A DNA stretch of 12,221 nt from Candidatus Bathyarchaeota archaeon RBG_13_52_12. GTDB lineage: Archaea; Thermoproteota; Bathyarchaeia; TCS64. The stretch covers positions 13,612-25,832 of the forward strand of contig MEZF01000080.1 of NCBI GenBank assembly GCA_001774245.1, written 5' to 3'. Under the pieces are notes generated by a model. It did no database searches. It saw only the letters and a program-made list of their open reading frames with translations, and had not been told where the DNA came from. Made by a program: the position numbers and the translations under genes. Below, piece by piece: positions 1-7,211 of the stretch. Every line of letters starts with the position of its first letter. Within the stretch, counting starts at the first letter, position 1.

Positions 1-511
1 GGGAGTTATTGCCCATCAACTCGATTAGCTTCCCTACCCCTCCGTCTCCCCCGTGTGTTCCGTTGACCACGAATATGTTTGACATCGTGACTGGGGGAGT
101 TGTCTGGTTTCCCCCGCCTGGGGGCTTGGTGCTGTTTGTATTTGGTGGGGGTTTCACTAGTGTTGTATCTGTGTTATTTGAAGTGCTGTTGCTAGGGATT
201 AGCGGTGTTTCCCCTTTTATTAGATAGTATGTTCCTGTCACCAATATGATTCCACAGATTAGTATAGTTGCTAGGATGTTTTTATTCAGTTTTATTTTGC
301 GTTGGGTTCCAACGGCTAGGATGGGTGCGATGTAGGCTAGGATCCAGATCTCGATGTTGGCTTTAGCTATCTGTTGACACGGGTATGTCTGTCTGCTGGG
401 CTTTGTGCCGGTTCTGATGATGAACCAGGCCATACTCGCCAGGCCCAGGATGAAGCCACTGTGTATTAGTCGACGCAGCAGGTCCTTGCGTTCGATGTTT
501 TGAGGCTTCAT
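1..511 (-). CDS. DUF362-like membrane-anchored protein, 3' end beyond the window
   Basis: The frame opens with ATG at 511-509 and stays open for 170 codons to the window edge, so only the N-terminal part is seen. It has three hydrophobic segments at about residues 16-33, 53-68 and 80-98. A Pro/Thr/Ser/Asn/Gly-rich linker follows at about 104-142, with several N-x-T/S sequons (N108, N112, N126, N135), which suggests a glycosylated external stalk. After the linker comes IFVVNGTHGG at 146-155 and GVGKLIELMG at 158-167, which resembles the start of DUF362 (PF04015) proteins; members often carry [4Fe-4S] sites, but no such site lies in the visible part. The membrane anchor and stalk are clear. The DUF362 call rests on a short N-terminal match and is moderate. 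It is divergent from the gene starting near 792-868. Confidence 0.55.
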   Translation of the reverse strand, partial: MKPQNIERKDLLRRLIHSGFILGLASMAWFIIRTGTKPSRQTYPCQQIAKANIEIWILAYIAPILAVGTQRKIKLNKNILATILICGIILVTGTYYLIKGETPLIPSNSTSNNTDTTLVKPPPNTNSTKPPGGGNQTTPPVTMSNIFVVNGTHGGDGGVGKLIELMGNNS

Positions 512-791
512 ATCGTTACGGTCCTCTACAAAATCCCAGTTACTGAAGATATTCTCTATTCGATACCATGTTGCTCAGGGGAGATAATAAACCAATGTGC
601 GCATATCCTCTACTTATGCACTAAAAAGCGCATTCTATAGCCTATTGTGTAATTTTAACCGATGATAATTAACGTCTTCAGGAGAAGTCATATTCATACA
701 GTTAACAGATAGCATTTCTGAGGCGTCGCGCGCGATGACTATTTATGCCATTCAGTCATGAGTACGTGTATGCTGTTGCCTATTTTGAGAG
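512..791. other. Divergent intergenic region
   Basis: About 280 AT-rich bases separate two divergent genes. No open frame with coding character is seen. It contains a perfect 10-bp palindrome TCGCGCGCGA at 726-735. A TATA-like CTATTTATG at about 738-746 is correctly placed for a start at 792-802 on the plus strand. A minus-strand TTTATTAT at about 581-589 could serve the leftward gene, with a leader of some 40 bases. Confidence 0.5.
726..735. repeat. CGCG-rich perfect palindrome
   Basis: TCGCGCGCGA reads the same on both strands. It is one of several CGCG-rich inverted repeats in the non-coding gaps of this window (see 3583, 4333, 8184, 9490). This one lies between divergent starts, so a terminator role does not fit well here; a protein-binding site is possible. 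Confidence 0.4.
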
Positions 792-867
792 ATGATTCCC
801 CCTGACTGAGAATCCCTATCGAAGGACCGTCTACATCTGGGCAGTCATCACAGTCGCTGCGGTAGTA

Positions 868-1521
868 ATGATCTTCATGCCTGGGTTCCTCGGCGTGGAC
901 GGCATGTCCGGGGGATACGCCATTAGCTTCGTAAGCTTCTTCGGAGTCATCGTGGGGGCAATTGTCGTCCTCGTCTACAACGGCTTGTCCTCCAGGTTCG
1001 ACGCCATAGTTGGGGGCATGGAGGTGCTCGCCCGCTGGACCTACCCGTCTGAGCTCTGGAAGAAGTACTCAGACGCCGAGTACGAGGAGAGCGTGGCCGA
1101 GGTTAAGCCCCTCTTCATCCTCACCTCGGCGATGTGTCTCATCGCGGGGGTGGGGGCGGTTCTATGGGACCCCGAGCCGGGGATCTACGTGCTCGGAATC
1201 ATGGTCTTTACAATCATCCTAATGGGACTAGCCGCGTTCCTCACGAGGAGACACCTCCACCACGATAACCTCCGTAGCCTCGGGGAGGCGATAATCTCCA
1301 AGAAAGCTGTGCTTCTGAATAATAGACTCTTCTACTGGGACTACTTCGGATCCAAACTTGAGAAAGTCGAGCTGAGGAAGGATAAGGATTACTCGGTGCT
1401 CATCTTCACGACATGGGCCCCCACCATGCAGTTCGGGCAGAGCTACTCACTCAGGGTGCCAGTCCCCCCAGGGGAGGAGGCTAGGGCCTCAGAGATCGCC
1501 TCAACCATGAAAACCGACTAA
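868..1521 (+). CDS. Four-helix membrane protein with C-terminal PH-like domain
   Basis: No specific family name is certain. From ATG 868 the protein has 217 residues, with hydrophobic segments at about 17-39, 82-101 and 106-125. A soluble C-terminal domain follows (about 135-215) whose pattern (EAIISKKAVLLNNRLFYWD, KLEKVEL, SLRVPVPPGEEARASEI) resembles bacterial/archaeal PH-like domains. Coding signal clearly begins earlier: the frame is open from 796, and codons 802-867 encode LTENPYRRTVYIWAVITVAA, whose end plus the first residues after 868 form a fourth, first transmembrane helix. No ATG, GTG or TTG starts that extension. ATG 792 is out of frame by one base across the CCCCC run at 798-802, and CTG 802 is the only near-start. 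ATG 868 is therefore a conservative start and probably cuts off the true N-terminus. Likely an integral membrane protein with a cytoplasmic C-terminal domain. Confidence 0.6.
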   Translation: MIFMPGFLGVDGMSGGYAISFVSFFGVIVGAIVVLVYNGLSSRFDAIVGGMEVLARWTYPSELWKKYSDAEYEESVAEVKPLFILTSAMCLIAGVGAVLWDPEPGIYVLGIMVFTIILMGLAAFLTRRHLHHDNLRSLGEAIISKKAVLLNNRLFYWDYFGSKLEKVELRKDKDYSVLIFTTWAPTMQFGQSYSLRVPVPPGEEARASEIASTMKTD

Positions 1522-1578
1522 AGAGATTTCATATGCATTTATCGATGCATGAGGATGACGTAAGGCACTTGTTGTGTG

Positions 1579-1585
1579 CTTAAAT
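1579..1585 (+). promoter_or_regulatory. TATA-like box for the repeat protein gene
   Basis: CTTAAAT is centred about 45 bases before ATG 1627. Archaeal initiation about 25 bases downstream would fall near 1607, giving a leader of about 20 bases. It would exclude the upstream ATG at 1588, supporting 1627 as the start. Confidence 0.4.
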
Positions 1586-1626
1586 GAATGTTAATATGCT
1601 TACGTTTCATCTATTATGTGATTGAA

Positions 1627-3507
1627 ATGGCTAGCAATCGCGGGACTCGAAATTGGATTCTGGTTACACTTTATGTTGCGGTTAGCCTGATGACCCAAGC
1701 GTTTACGGTGGCTCCTGGGGTTGTTTCGGCGAACCCTGATGTCCCTCTCCCTAATGTGATGATTATGGCTTCAGGCGGGGGGGGCTATGGCTTCAACGTC
1801 ACGAACGCGTTGGGCAAGTACGTTTTGACGCAGGGGCTGACTGCGGGTACATATAATGTAACGGCTATGGCGGAGGGATACATTATGCAGGAACTCGGCG
1901 GCATCAAAGTTGTCGTCAGCTCAGAGACGGGAAACGTAAACTTCTCGCTGCGCCGATCTGGGGGAATATCGGGGAAGGTCACCTCCTCTGCCACAGGTAA
2001 AGGTGTAGCCAACGTAATCATCACGGCTTACACGGAGCACAGCTATGGGTGGTTCGCCATGACTGACGCCGATGGAAACTACAAGATAATCACGAACCTC
2101 GCCACGGGCACCTACAACGTCACAGCGTCGCTGCCCACGGGCTTCTTCGGTAAGACCGTCTCAGGGGTTAAAGTGACGGCGGGAGCGGAGACCAAGAACG
2201 TTAACCTCATCCTAGACCCATCGGGGATAATCACGGGGAAGGTGACTACTAAAACCGGTGGCAAGCCCCTTGAGGGAGTCACTGTAATGGCGATGTCCTC
2301 AGACGATAAGGGTTACACGGGCTACGCGATGACTGAGGCTGACGGCACTTACAAGATTGAGACTGGCTTGGGAACAGGCGTCTACATTGTATTGGCGCAG
2401 CAGGGATTAAACATGAACCAGGTTCAGGACGTGGCCGTCACGGCTGGGAAGGAGACCCTGAACGTTAACCTGACCCTCGATGTGACGCCACCGGTGCCCT
2501 CGGGGACGATCAAGGGCAGGGTCACGGATGCGAGCAACAACCCGATTGTGGACGCGAGCGTCTCAGCGGGCGACGGTGACGCCACCACAGATGAGAATGG
2601 ATACTACGAGATCACGAGTGGCTTACCGACGGGAACCTACACGGTGTACGTCGATGCGCATGGATATGAGCCCGCCAGCAAGGACAACGTCTCGGTGACT
2701 GCCGGGAGCGCGACCCTGAATGTAAACTTCAAGCTTGAGAAGATCCCAGCGACAAAGTCTGGGAGGATCTCTGGCACGGTCACGGGTGAGGAGAACCCCC
2801 TCGCGAGTAAGCAGGCGAGCACAATCACGTGCAGCACAACCACAGCATCGGTAAAGCTCGGCGAACCGGTGGCGGTATCAGGCGCGGTCACGCCAGCAGT
2901 CAGTGGAGCCACAGTCGCCCTACTATACAAGTTGGGGTCAACGGAGGTGACGAGGCAAGCCACGACGGGAGCCGACGGAAAATACAGCGACAGCTATTCA
3001 CCGAGCGCAACAGGCTCATGGACCGTCACAGCGTCCTGGGCGGGTAACACCCAGTACAGCGGGGCAGCCAGCCAGGCAGCCACATTCACGGTGAGCCAAG
3101 CAGCTCCGACGACCGGTGGCTTAAAGGTAACGGTGAAGGATAGCACGGGGAAGGCCCTAGTCGGGGCAGCCGTCTCCTCAACAACCACGCCAAGCGGACA
3201 ATCCGCGTTAAGCGGCGTAACCACATCCGACGGCTCGGTCACCTTTGCCAGCGTCGCCCCCGGCAGCTACACGGTGCAGGCGAGCATGAGCGGCTACGTC
3301 ACAAACACGGGGACGAGCAGCGTCACGGCCGGAGGCACCGCTAGCGTCTCAATAACACTGCAGACCCAGACGACCGGCGGCGGAGGAATAAGCGGCGGCG
3401 GAATACCCGGATACCCGGTTGAGGCACTGATGATGGGAATCGTCATAGGCGCTGCCTTCTTGATGTTGTTGAGGAAGCGTAGCTCCTCAACTCCACCCGT
3501 CTTCTAG
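1627..3507 (+). CDS. Exported, C-terminally anchored protein of carboxypeptidase-regulatory-like repeats
   Basis: A 626-residue surface protein. A signal peptide covers about residues 1-36 (basic start, hydrophobic WILVTLYVAVSLMTQAF, then VVSANP). Beta-sandwich repeats of the CarboxypepD_reg type follow at about 36-108 (lacking the usual first strand), 112-197, 199-285 and 292-370, each with D/E-x-x-G-x-Y, GTYxV and a final N-V-N-x-x-L strand. At 378-387 SGRISGTVTG opens another repeat that breaks off into an Ig-like domain (about 397-489). A last repeat lies at 498-579. A Gly-rich linker leads to IPGYP (593-597), a hydrophobic helix (about 600-615) and RKR, then a short Ser/Pro tail. Such domains usually serve adhesion or cell-surface structure; no enzyme motif is seen. 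ATG 1627 is preferred over ATG 1588 because it starts a classical signal peptide and suits the upstream TATA box. The stop is TAG. Confidence 0.8.
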   Translation: MASNRGTRNWILVTLYVAVSLMTQAFTVAPGVVSANPDVPLPNVMIMASGGGGYGFNVTNALGKYVLTQGLTAGTYNVTAMAEGYIMQELGGIKVVVSSETGNVNFSLRRSGGISGKVTSSATGKGVANVIITAYTEHSYGWFAMTDADGNYKIITNLATGTYNVTASLPTGFFGKTVSGVKVTAGAETKNVNLILDPSGIITGKVTTKTGGKPLEGVTVMAMSSDDKGYTGYAMTEADGTYKIETGLGTGVYIVLAQQGLNMNQVQDVAVTAGKETLNVNLTLDVTPPVPSGTIKGRVTDASNNPIVDASVSAGDGDATTDENGYYEITSGLPTGTYTVYVDAHGYEPASKDNVSVTAGSATLNVNFKLEKIPATKSGRISGTVTGEENPLASKQASTITCSTTTASVKLGEPVAVSGAVTPAVSGATVALLYKLGSTEVTRQATTGADGKYSDSYSPSATGSWTVTASWAGNTQYSGAASQAATFTVSQAAPTTGGLKVTVKDSTGKALVGAAVSSTTTPSGQSALSGVTTSDGSVTFASVAPGSYTVQASMSGYVTNTGTSSVTAGGTASVSITLQTQTTGGGGISGGGIPGYPVEALMMGIVIGAAFLMLLRKRSSSTPPVF

Positions 3508-3582
3508 AGATTAACAGGTGACTCGGCAGCATTGCTCAGTCAATCAATTGCACACGCGCTATCGGGCGTCAAGTAAAAAACT

Positions 3583-3598
3583 GATCGCGCACGCGATC
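3583..3598. repeat. CGCG-rich inverted repeat (GATCGCG-CA-CGCGATC)
   Basis: Perfect 7-bp arms flank a 2-base centre, about 75 bases after the stop of the repeat-protein gene. It could fold as a small hairpin or be a dyad-symmetric binding site. A related CGCGTGCG string lies just downstream at about 3616-3625. It belongs to the set of CGCG palindromes near gene ends in this window. Confidence 0.45.
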
Positions 3599-3711
3599 CC
3601 CAATAATTAATTAGCTCGCGTGCGTCTACGAAAAATATCCATTGTGAATTCATAATTATCTTGTTATATTCAAATTAATAACTATACTATGAGGAGCGGT
3701 GAATTCCATCC

Positions 3712-3719
3712 TTATTAAA
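3712..3719 (+). promoter_or_regulatory. TATA-like box for the small membrane protein gene
   Basis: TTATTAAA is centred about 27 bases before ATG 3743, the spacing expected for leaderless archaeal transcription starting at or next to the initiation codon. Confidence 0.5.
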
Positions 3720-3742
3720 GCTCAGCGAGTTATTCATTCTTA

Positions 3743-4063
3743 ATGAATATCAGTAACATAAATCTGCTCAAGGCAAGCTCATTGATACTATTAATAGGCG
3801 TATTAGGCGACGAGGTAACTACTCTGACGGGAATATCGTCCGGAAGATTCGTTGAGAGTAACCCCTATGCAAGCCAATTAATCAATAATGGTTCGTGGAT
3901 ACTCATGGATCTAGTATCCATCATGTTCTTCGTCTCAATCCCCTTCATATTGATAAAGGGAAACAGAGATCAAAGCTTGGTCTACTCGTTCCTGCCTCTC
4001 TTACCTGGGTTGATCAGGTTATTTGCCTGCGTTTCGAATCTAGTGTTGATTACCGGCGTTTAA
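3743..4063 (+). CDS. Small DUF5658-like membrane protein
   Basis: A 106-residue protein with three to four hydrophobic segments (about 8-22, 51-70, 79-90 and 94-105). The first helix ends in GDEVTTLTG, followed by ESNPYA at about 38-43 and RLFACVSNLV near the C-terminus. The D-x-x-T-T plus E-x-N-P pattern fits DUF5658, a family of small uncharacterised membrane proteins. Function is unknown. A well-placed TATA-like box and the absence of a Shine-Dalgarno site suggest a leaderless mRNA. The gene stands alone in an AT-rich region beside a decayed gene. The coding call is good; the family name is moderate. Confidence 0.6.
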   Translation: MNISNINLLKASSLILLIGVLGDEVTTLTGISSGRFVESNPYASQLINNGSWILMDLVSIMFFVSIPFILIKGNRDQSLVYSFLPLLPGLIRLFACVSNLVLITGV

Positions 4064-4328
4064 TAGATAATACCTGCACGCTTGCGAATTGAATGAAACT
4101 TGGTGTTTCGAAGACGCGTTTAAGGGTCTTGAAAGCCCAAAAATAACGATTGGATAACTTTTGCGTGCGGTTATCTACACAGTATCTAGGTCTCCGTATT
4201 CGAAATGAAGTTTTTCGGGTGGCGCAGTCATAAAATCATTCAGCTCTATTTTTCCGAGATTAAACGGTGTATAAAATAAAATGTGTTTGGTAAGGGATCT
4301 TATAAAATATTGCCTCTCAAACACTCGC
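4064..4328. other. AT-rich gap, possible remnant on the minus strand
   Basis: No complete gene is seen. On the minus strand a stretch of about 50 codons from near 4330 to a TAG at 4175-4177 is open and somewhat protein-like (it includes FYTPFNLGKIELND). It lies directly after the truncated acetyltransferase but in a different frame, so it may be decayed downstream sequence of that gene. AT-rich strings such as TATAAAATAAAAT at about 4270-4282 make chance openness possible. Confidence 0.25.
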
Positions 4329-4684
4329 TCATATGCGCACGCGCATGATTTTTCGCTTCAAATCTGTTATTTTAGGATGTATGCCTCTTCCCCGAAACCC
4401 TTCATCAACAGCTAAATCCATCCCCTGCTGAGCCAATTGCAACTTTTTCCCAATTTTAACATTCATAAATAGTCCATGTGTGCAGCCAACAATTTTTCCT
4501 GCACTCTCTGCAACTGCGACTGCGTTCGATTTCAATGGATTGTCTTCATACTTCCACCTCAAGTGGTCCAGGGTGTACATTGTAGATCCTTGTGAGGCCA
4601 GCCACCGAATACGGTCTCCAGGAGGCAGACGATTCCTTTCTCGTCTCCCGGTTTATATTGACGAATAATGACTTCTTCATTCAT
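4329..4684 (-). pseudogene. GNAT N-acetyltransferase, frameshifted and truncated
   Basis: Two minus-strand frames together make the front half of a GNAT protein. From ATG 4684-4682 the first frame reads MNEEVIIRQYKPGDEKGIV and continues with LLETVFGGWPHKDLQCTP, then runs into TGA. The second frame, from about 4570, gives LDHLRWKYEDNPLKSNAVAV, then KIVGCTHGLFMNVKIG, then VDEGFRGRGIHPKI. R-G-R-G-I is the acetyl-CoA pyrophosphate-binding motif A. Family members carry a continuous 'P-L-D-H-x-R-W-K-Y' at the junction, so one extra C in the CCC run (GGG at 4571-4573 on the plus strand) would restore one frame. The product also stops soon after motif A, where GNAT domains need about 40-60 more residues. 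The stop lies within 2 bases of a CGCG palindrome. Probably non-functional; the frameshift alone could be a sequencing error, but the C-terminal loss could not. Confidence 0.65.
4333..4346. repeat. CGCG-rich inverted repeat (ATGCGC-AC-GCGCAT)
   Basis: Perfect 6-bp arms flank a 2-base centre, sitting at the truncated 3' end of the acetyltransferase pseudogene. It is similar in style to the element at 3583-3598 (both contain GCGCACGCG). It may mark the end of transcription or the point where the gene was broken. Confidence 0.4.
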
Positions 4685-4749
4685 TATAAGTTAATGTTTT
4701 ATTTTATAGGTATTTAATAATGGCGTAACTATCTTTAGCAGTTGATTAA

Positions 4750-5040
4750 CTATTGAGATTTGTCAATTGGCTGGTGAAAGTGATCCATTAACATCGTATC
4801 CATTACTCTGGTATAGATGAGTTGGTTGTGAAGTTTACGCGCGTCGGAAGTTCGAGGGGGGGTAATCATGGAGTGAGGAAGCGCCTCGGCGGTGCAGATA
4901 TGTTTGGGAACCACGAGCATCTGTCTAAGGAGTTGCTCAGGATTAGGCTGTTGCGGGACCCAACCTTCAGGATGCCTGCTTCGTTCGTCAAACATGTCCC
5001 CCATAAGTAGACTCCTCAATACACTTATCCTCAACTTCAC
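4750..5040 (-). other. Unrecognised open stretch, possible gene remnant
   Basis: A 96-codon minus-strand frame starts at ATG 5040. I do not recognise the product. The middle part is protein-like (HPEGWVPQQPNPEQLLRQML, VVPKHICTAEALPHSMITP). After a run of seven C on this strand (4856-4862) the composition changes; removing one C would give PLELPTRVNFTTNSSIPE and a stop at once, which reads at least as well. Its first residues come from the dispersed intergenic repeat (5017-5060), so the 5' end is probably not an original gene start. It may be a decayed fragment or chance. The opposite-strand frame at 4822-5010 looks no better. Confidence 0.2.
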
Positions 5041-5060
5041 CTGATACTCAACCGTGACTT
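5017..5060 (+). repeat. Dispersed intergenic repeat, copy 1
   Basis: CAATACACTTATCCTCAACT leads into TTCACCTGATACTCAACCGT and GACTT. The end touches the ATG of the AOR-family gene. It aligns over its whole length with copies at 8135-8177 and 11417-11460 and lacks their left extension. All copies in this window have the same orientation. Confidence 0.65.
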
Positions 5061-6968
5061 ATGATGGTTGACGGAGGACACGTCTTTTACATGGGTAAAG
5101 AGGCAAGTCTCCTAGTAGTAGACCTATCAACGAGAAAAACCTACACCGAGCCGATAGAGCCAAAGATTCAGCGCATGTTCTACGGCGGCCTAGGCTTGAA
5201 CACGTGGCTACTATACCATCATACAAGCCCAGAAACTGATCCACTGGGGCCAGACAACATAGTCCTCATATCACCAGGGCTTTTAACCGGGACAAACGCT
5301 CCAGCCAGCCCCAGGGTCGAGGTCACAACCAAATCCCCCCTTACAGGCCTATTAGGAACAGGTAACGCGGGCGGACACTGGGGCCCCAAGCTGAAGAAGG
5401 CGGGGATAAGCACCATCATGATCAAGGGCTCAGCAGCCCAACCAGTCACACTAGTCATCAACGAAGGCGAGGTCAGCTTCAAACATGCTAAGTCCCTCTG
5501 GGGTAGAGACACCTATGTGACCACTGACAAGCTAGTCGAGGAACTGGGCCGAGACTACAGCGTGATGGCCATAGGGCCAGCTGGGGAAAACCTTGTCAAG
5601 TTCGCCGCTCCGGTCTTCGATAAGCAGCACATACCAGGCAGATGCCATGCAGGGGCTGTCCTGGGAAGCAAGAAGTTGAAGGCAATAGCAGTCAAAGGCT
5701 TAACAACACTGAAGCCACAGGACGCCCAAGCCTATGAGGGCGCCGTAGCCCACTGCGAGTCCAGGATAAGATCCTACCTCGGCTGGAAGGCAAGGGCTAA
5801 AGCCGGCTCCATGGGCACCATAGGAACAAACGAGGAGGGAGTGGACTACGAGGACATTGCGGCACCCTACCTGAAACGGGGAGAACCCGGCGTATATTGC
5901 CCATGCATGATGGAGCCCTTATACGGCTGTAGCCTCCAGACGGACATCAAGGATGGACCGTACGCGGGCACCGAGGTGGCGTGCGCTGGCCTCACTCTAT
6001 ACTCTGGAACGGCCTCCAGGTATGGTGTGAGCCTCCCGGCGGCCTACCACGTCAGGGAGCTATGCCAGAGATATGGGATGGACATGTTTGGTCCGTTCTC
6101 CTACGCCATTAACCTCTACGAGAAGGGCATAATCACCGCGGATGATACGGGTTTTAAACTGGCTCATGGCGACGATGAGGCCCTGATGAGGCTTCTAGGG
6201 ATGGTCGCTAACAGGATTGGGTTCGGCGACCTATTAGCTGAGGGCTCGGCGGCAGCAGGCGAGGCCCTGGGAGAGGAGGCTCGCAAATACGTGCAGACGG
6301 TGAAGGGGCTCGAGTTAATGGTCAGGGACCCGCAGACGAGCCTTAAGGGGAATGAGTTCACATCCCTCAGCATACTGACAAATCCCAGGGGTGGCGACGA
6401 CCTCAAGGGTACGCACGCGGTGTCCAACTACCCTGGCTTAGCCAAGTGGGCCCAAAAGCTGGGGATTAGCATGGATGACTACTCTAGGTGGCTTCTGGAC
6501 TGGCTTGACATGCCGCATGAGTTCAAGAAAAGTGTATTCGGCGACCCACCCAACATATCTGAACCCGACCAGGTTCTCATGACCATCTGGTACAACAATC
6601 TATCAAGCGTCTATAACTCCCTCGGCCTCTGCATGTTCGCGTCCTCGGCAGCAGAGGCACTGGGGCCAACCAGCATGGCTATGCTCTACTCCGCCGCCAC
6701 GGGAATTAACACGACGCCTGAGGAGATCATGAGGACGGGGGAAAGAGTGTTCAACCTCATGAGGCTCTACATCACCAGAGAAGGGGTAACGAAGGACGAC
6801 GACCAGTGGCCCAGATCCTTATACGAGGAAGCCCCCAGTAAAGGAACAAGGATCTCAGCAGTCGAGACAGAGAATAACCTAAAAAGATACTATCAGCTCC
6901 GCGGATGGGACATGGGAACAGGAAAGCCTCTAGCTCAGACCCTAAAGAGACTAAACCTCGCAACTTGA
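5061..6968 (+). CDS. Aldehyde ferredoxin oxidoreductase family protein with atypical cluster ligands
   Basis: A 635-residue full-length AOR-family protein (usual length 580-660). These are cytoplasmic tungsto/molybdo-bispterin enzymes that typically oxidise aldehydes to acids and reduce ferredoxin. The N-terminal domain is well kept: VVDLSTRK (19-26), YGGLGLNTWLL (41-51), DPLGPDNIVLISPG (60-73), TTKSPLTGLLGTGNAGGHWG (89-108) and LKKAG. The Fe-S region differs. The usual C-x2-C-x3-C becomes C280-P-C282-x7-C290, followed by KDGPYAG (297-303), while the fourth ligand position is kept as LGLC524. The two pterin-contact motifs D-x-x-G-L-D/C read QRYGMD (336-341) and NSLGLC (519-524), losing both first aspartates. 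Function may therefore differ from a classical AOR, and substrate is unknown. ATG 5061 gives the family's short lead-in; ATG 5091 (MGKEASLL) after GGAGG at 5073-5077 is an alternative. The stop is TGA. Confidence 0.85.
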   Translation: MMVDGGHVFYMGKEASLLVVDLSTRKTYTEPIEPKIQRMFYGGLGLNTWLLYHHTSPETDPLGPDNIVLISPGLLTGTNAPASPRVEVTTKSPLTGLLGTGNAGGHWGPKLKKAGISTIMIKGSAAQPVTLVINEGEVSFKHAKSLWGRDTYVTTDKLVEELGRDYSVMAIGPAGENLVKFAAPVFDKQHIPGRCHAGAVLGSKKLKAIAVKGLTTLKPQDAQAYEGAVAHCESRIRSYLGWKARAKAGSMGTIGTNEEGVDYEDIAAPYLKRGEPGVYCPCMMEPLYGCSLQTDIKDGPYAGTEVACAGLTLYSGTASRYGVSLPAAYHVRELCQRYGMDMFGPFSYAINLYEKGIITADDTGFKLAHGDDEALMRLLGMVANRIGFGDLLAEGSAAAGEALGEEARKYVQTVKGLELMVRDPQTSLKGNEFTSLSILTNPRGGDDLKGTHAVSNYPGLAKWAQKLGISMDDYSRWLLDWLDMPHEFKKSVFGDPPNISEPDQVLMTIWYNNLSSVYNSLGLCMFASSAAEALGPTSMAMLYSAATGINTTPEEIMRTGERVFNLMRLYITREGVTKDDDQWPRSLYEEAPSKGTRISAVETENNLKRYYQLRGWDMGTGKPLAQTLKRLNLAT

Positions 6969-7004
6969 AGCATCAAGCGTATTCAACCTGCTCTCTCATG
7001 CCCT

Positions 7005-7071
7005 CCATAGCCTTATCCCGAGCCCCACCCGATGCCCAACCTTACCTACAATAGCCTTATTCACCTGTCAC
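7005..7071 (+). repeat. Dispersed intergenic repeat, copy 2 plus a partial tandem copy
   Basis: 7005-7045 (CATAGCCTTATCCCGAGCCC, then CACCCGATGCCCAACC) aligns closely with the right half of the copy at 11384-11460. A shorter second copy follows at 7048-7071 (ACAATAGCCTTATTCACCTG). Same orientation as the other copies. Confidence 0.6.
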
Positions 7072-7149
7072 ATCATCAACGATCTAGAATGCCATACGTG
7101 TGAACGATGGAATCCACATTCACTATGAGGTTGATGGTGAGAGAGAGCG

Positions 7150-7194
7150 CCTCATCTAACGTACAATAGCCTTATCCTACTCAGCTTGTACCTT
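7150..7194 (+). repeat. Dispersed intergenic repeat, copy 3 (diverged right end)
   Basis: CTCATCTAACGTACAATA at 7151-7168 matches the copy at 11404-11420 with one mismatch over 17 bases. CCTTATCC follows, then the right end diverges before the SDR start. Confidence 0.6.
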
Positions 7195-7211
7195 AAATTT
7201 GTGGTAATTGA

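Larger units (their letters stand above)
3508..3742. other. AT-rich intergenic region with palindrome and promoter
   Basis: No coding frame is seen in about 235 bases. It contains the GATCGCG/CGCGATC inverted repeat at 3583-3598, an AT-rich stretch (3640-3700) and the likely promoter of the next gene. Confidence 0.5.
6969..7211. other. Intergenic gap filled largely with dispersed repeat copies
   Basis: About 240 bases separate the AOR-family gene and the SDR gene, with no coding frame of note. Roughly half is recognisable dispersed repeat (7005-7071 and 7150-7194). The remaining stretch, 7072-7149, is unexplained. No well-spaced TATA box for the TTG start at 7212 is evident: TTAAAT at 7193-7198 is too close. 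Confidence 0.5.

Noticed and set aside
2637..2963. A 108-codon minus-strand frame within the repeat protein gene
   Set aside because: It is antisense to a strong coding frame and arises from its GC-rich, repeat-based codon use.
7193..7198. TTAAAT as the SDR promoter
   Set aside because: It lies only about 17 bases before the TTG start, so transcription would begin inside the gene.
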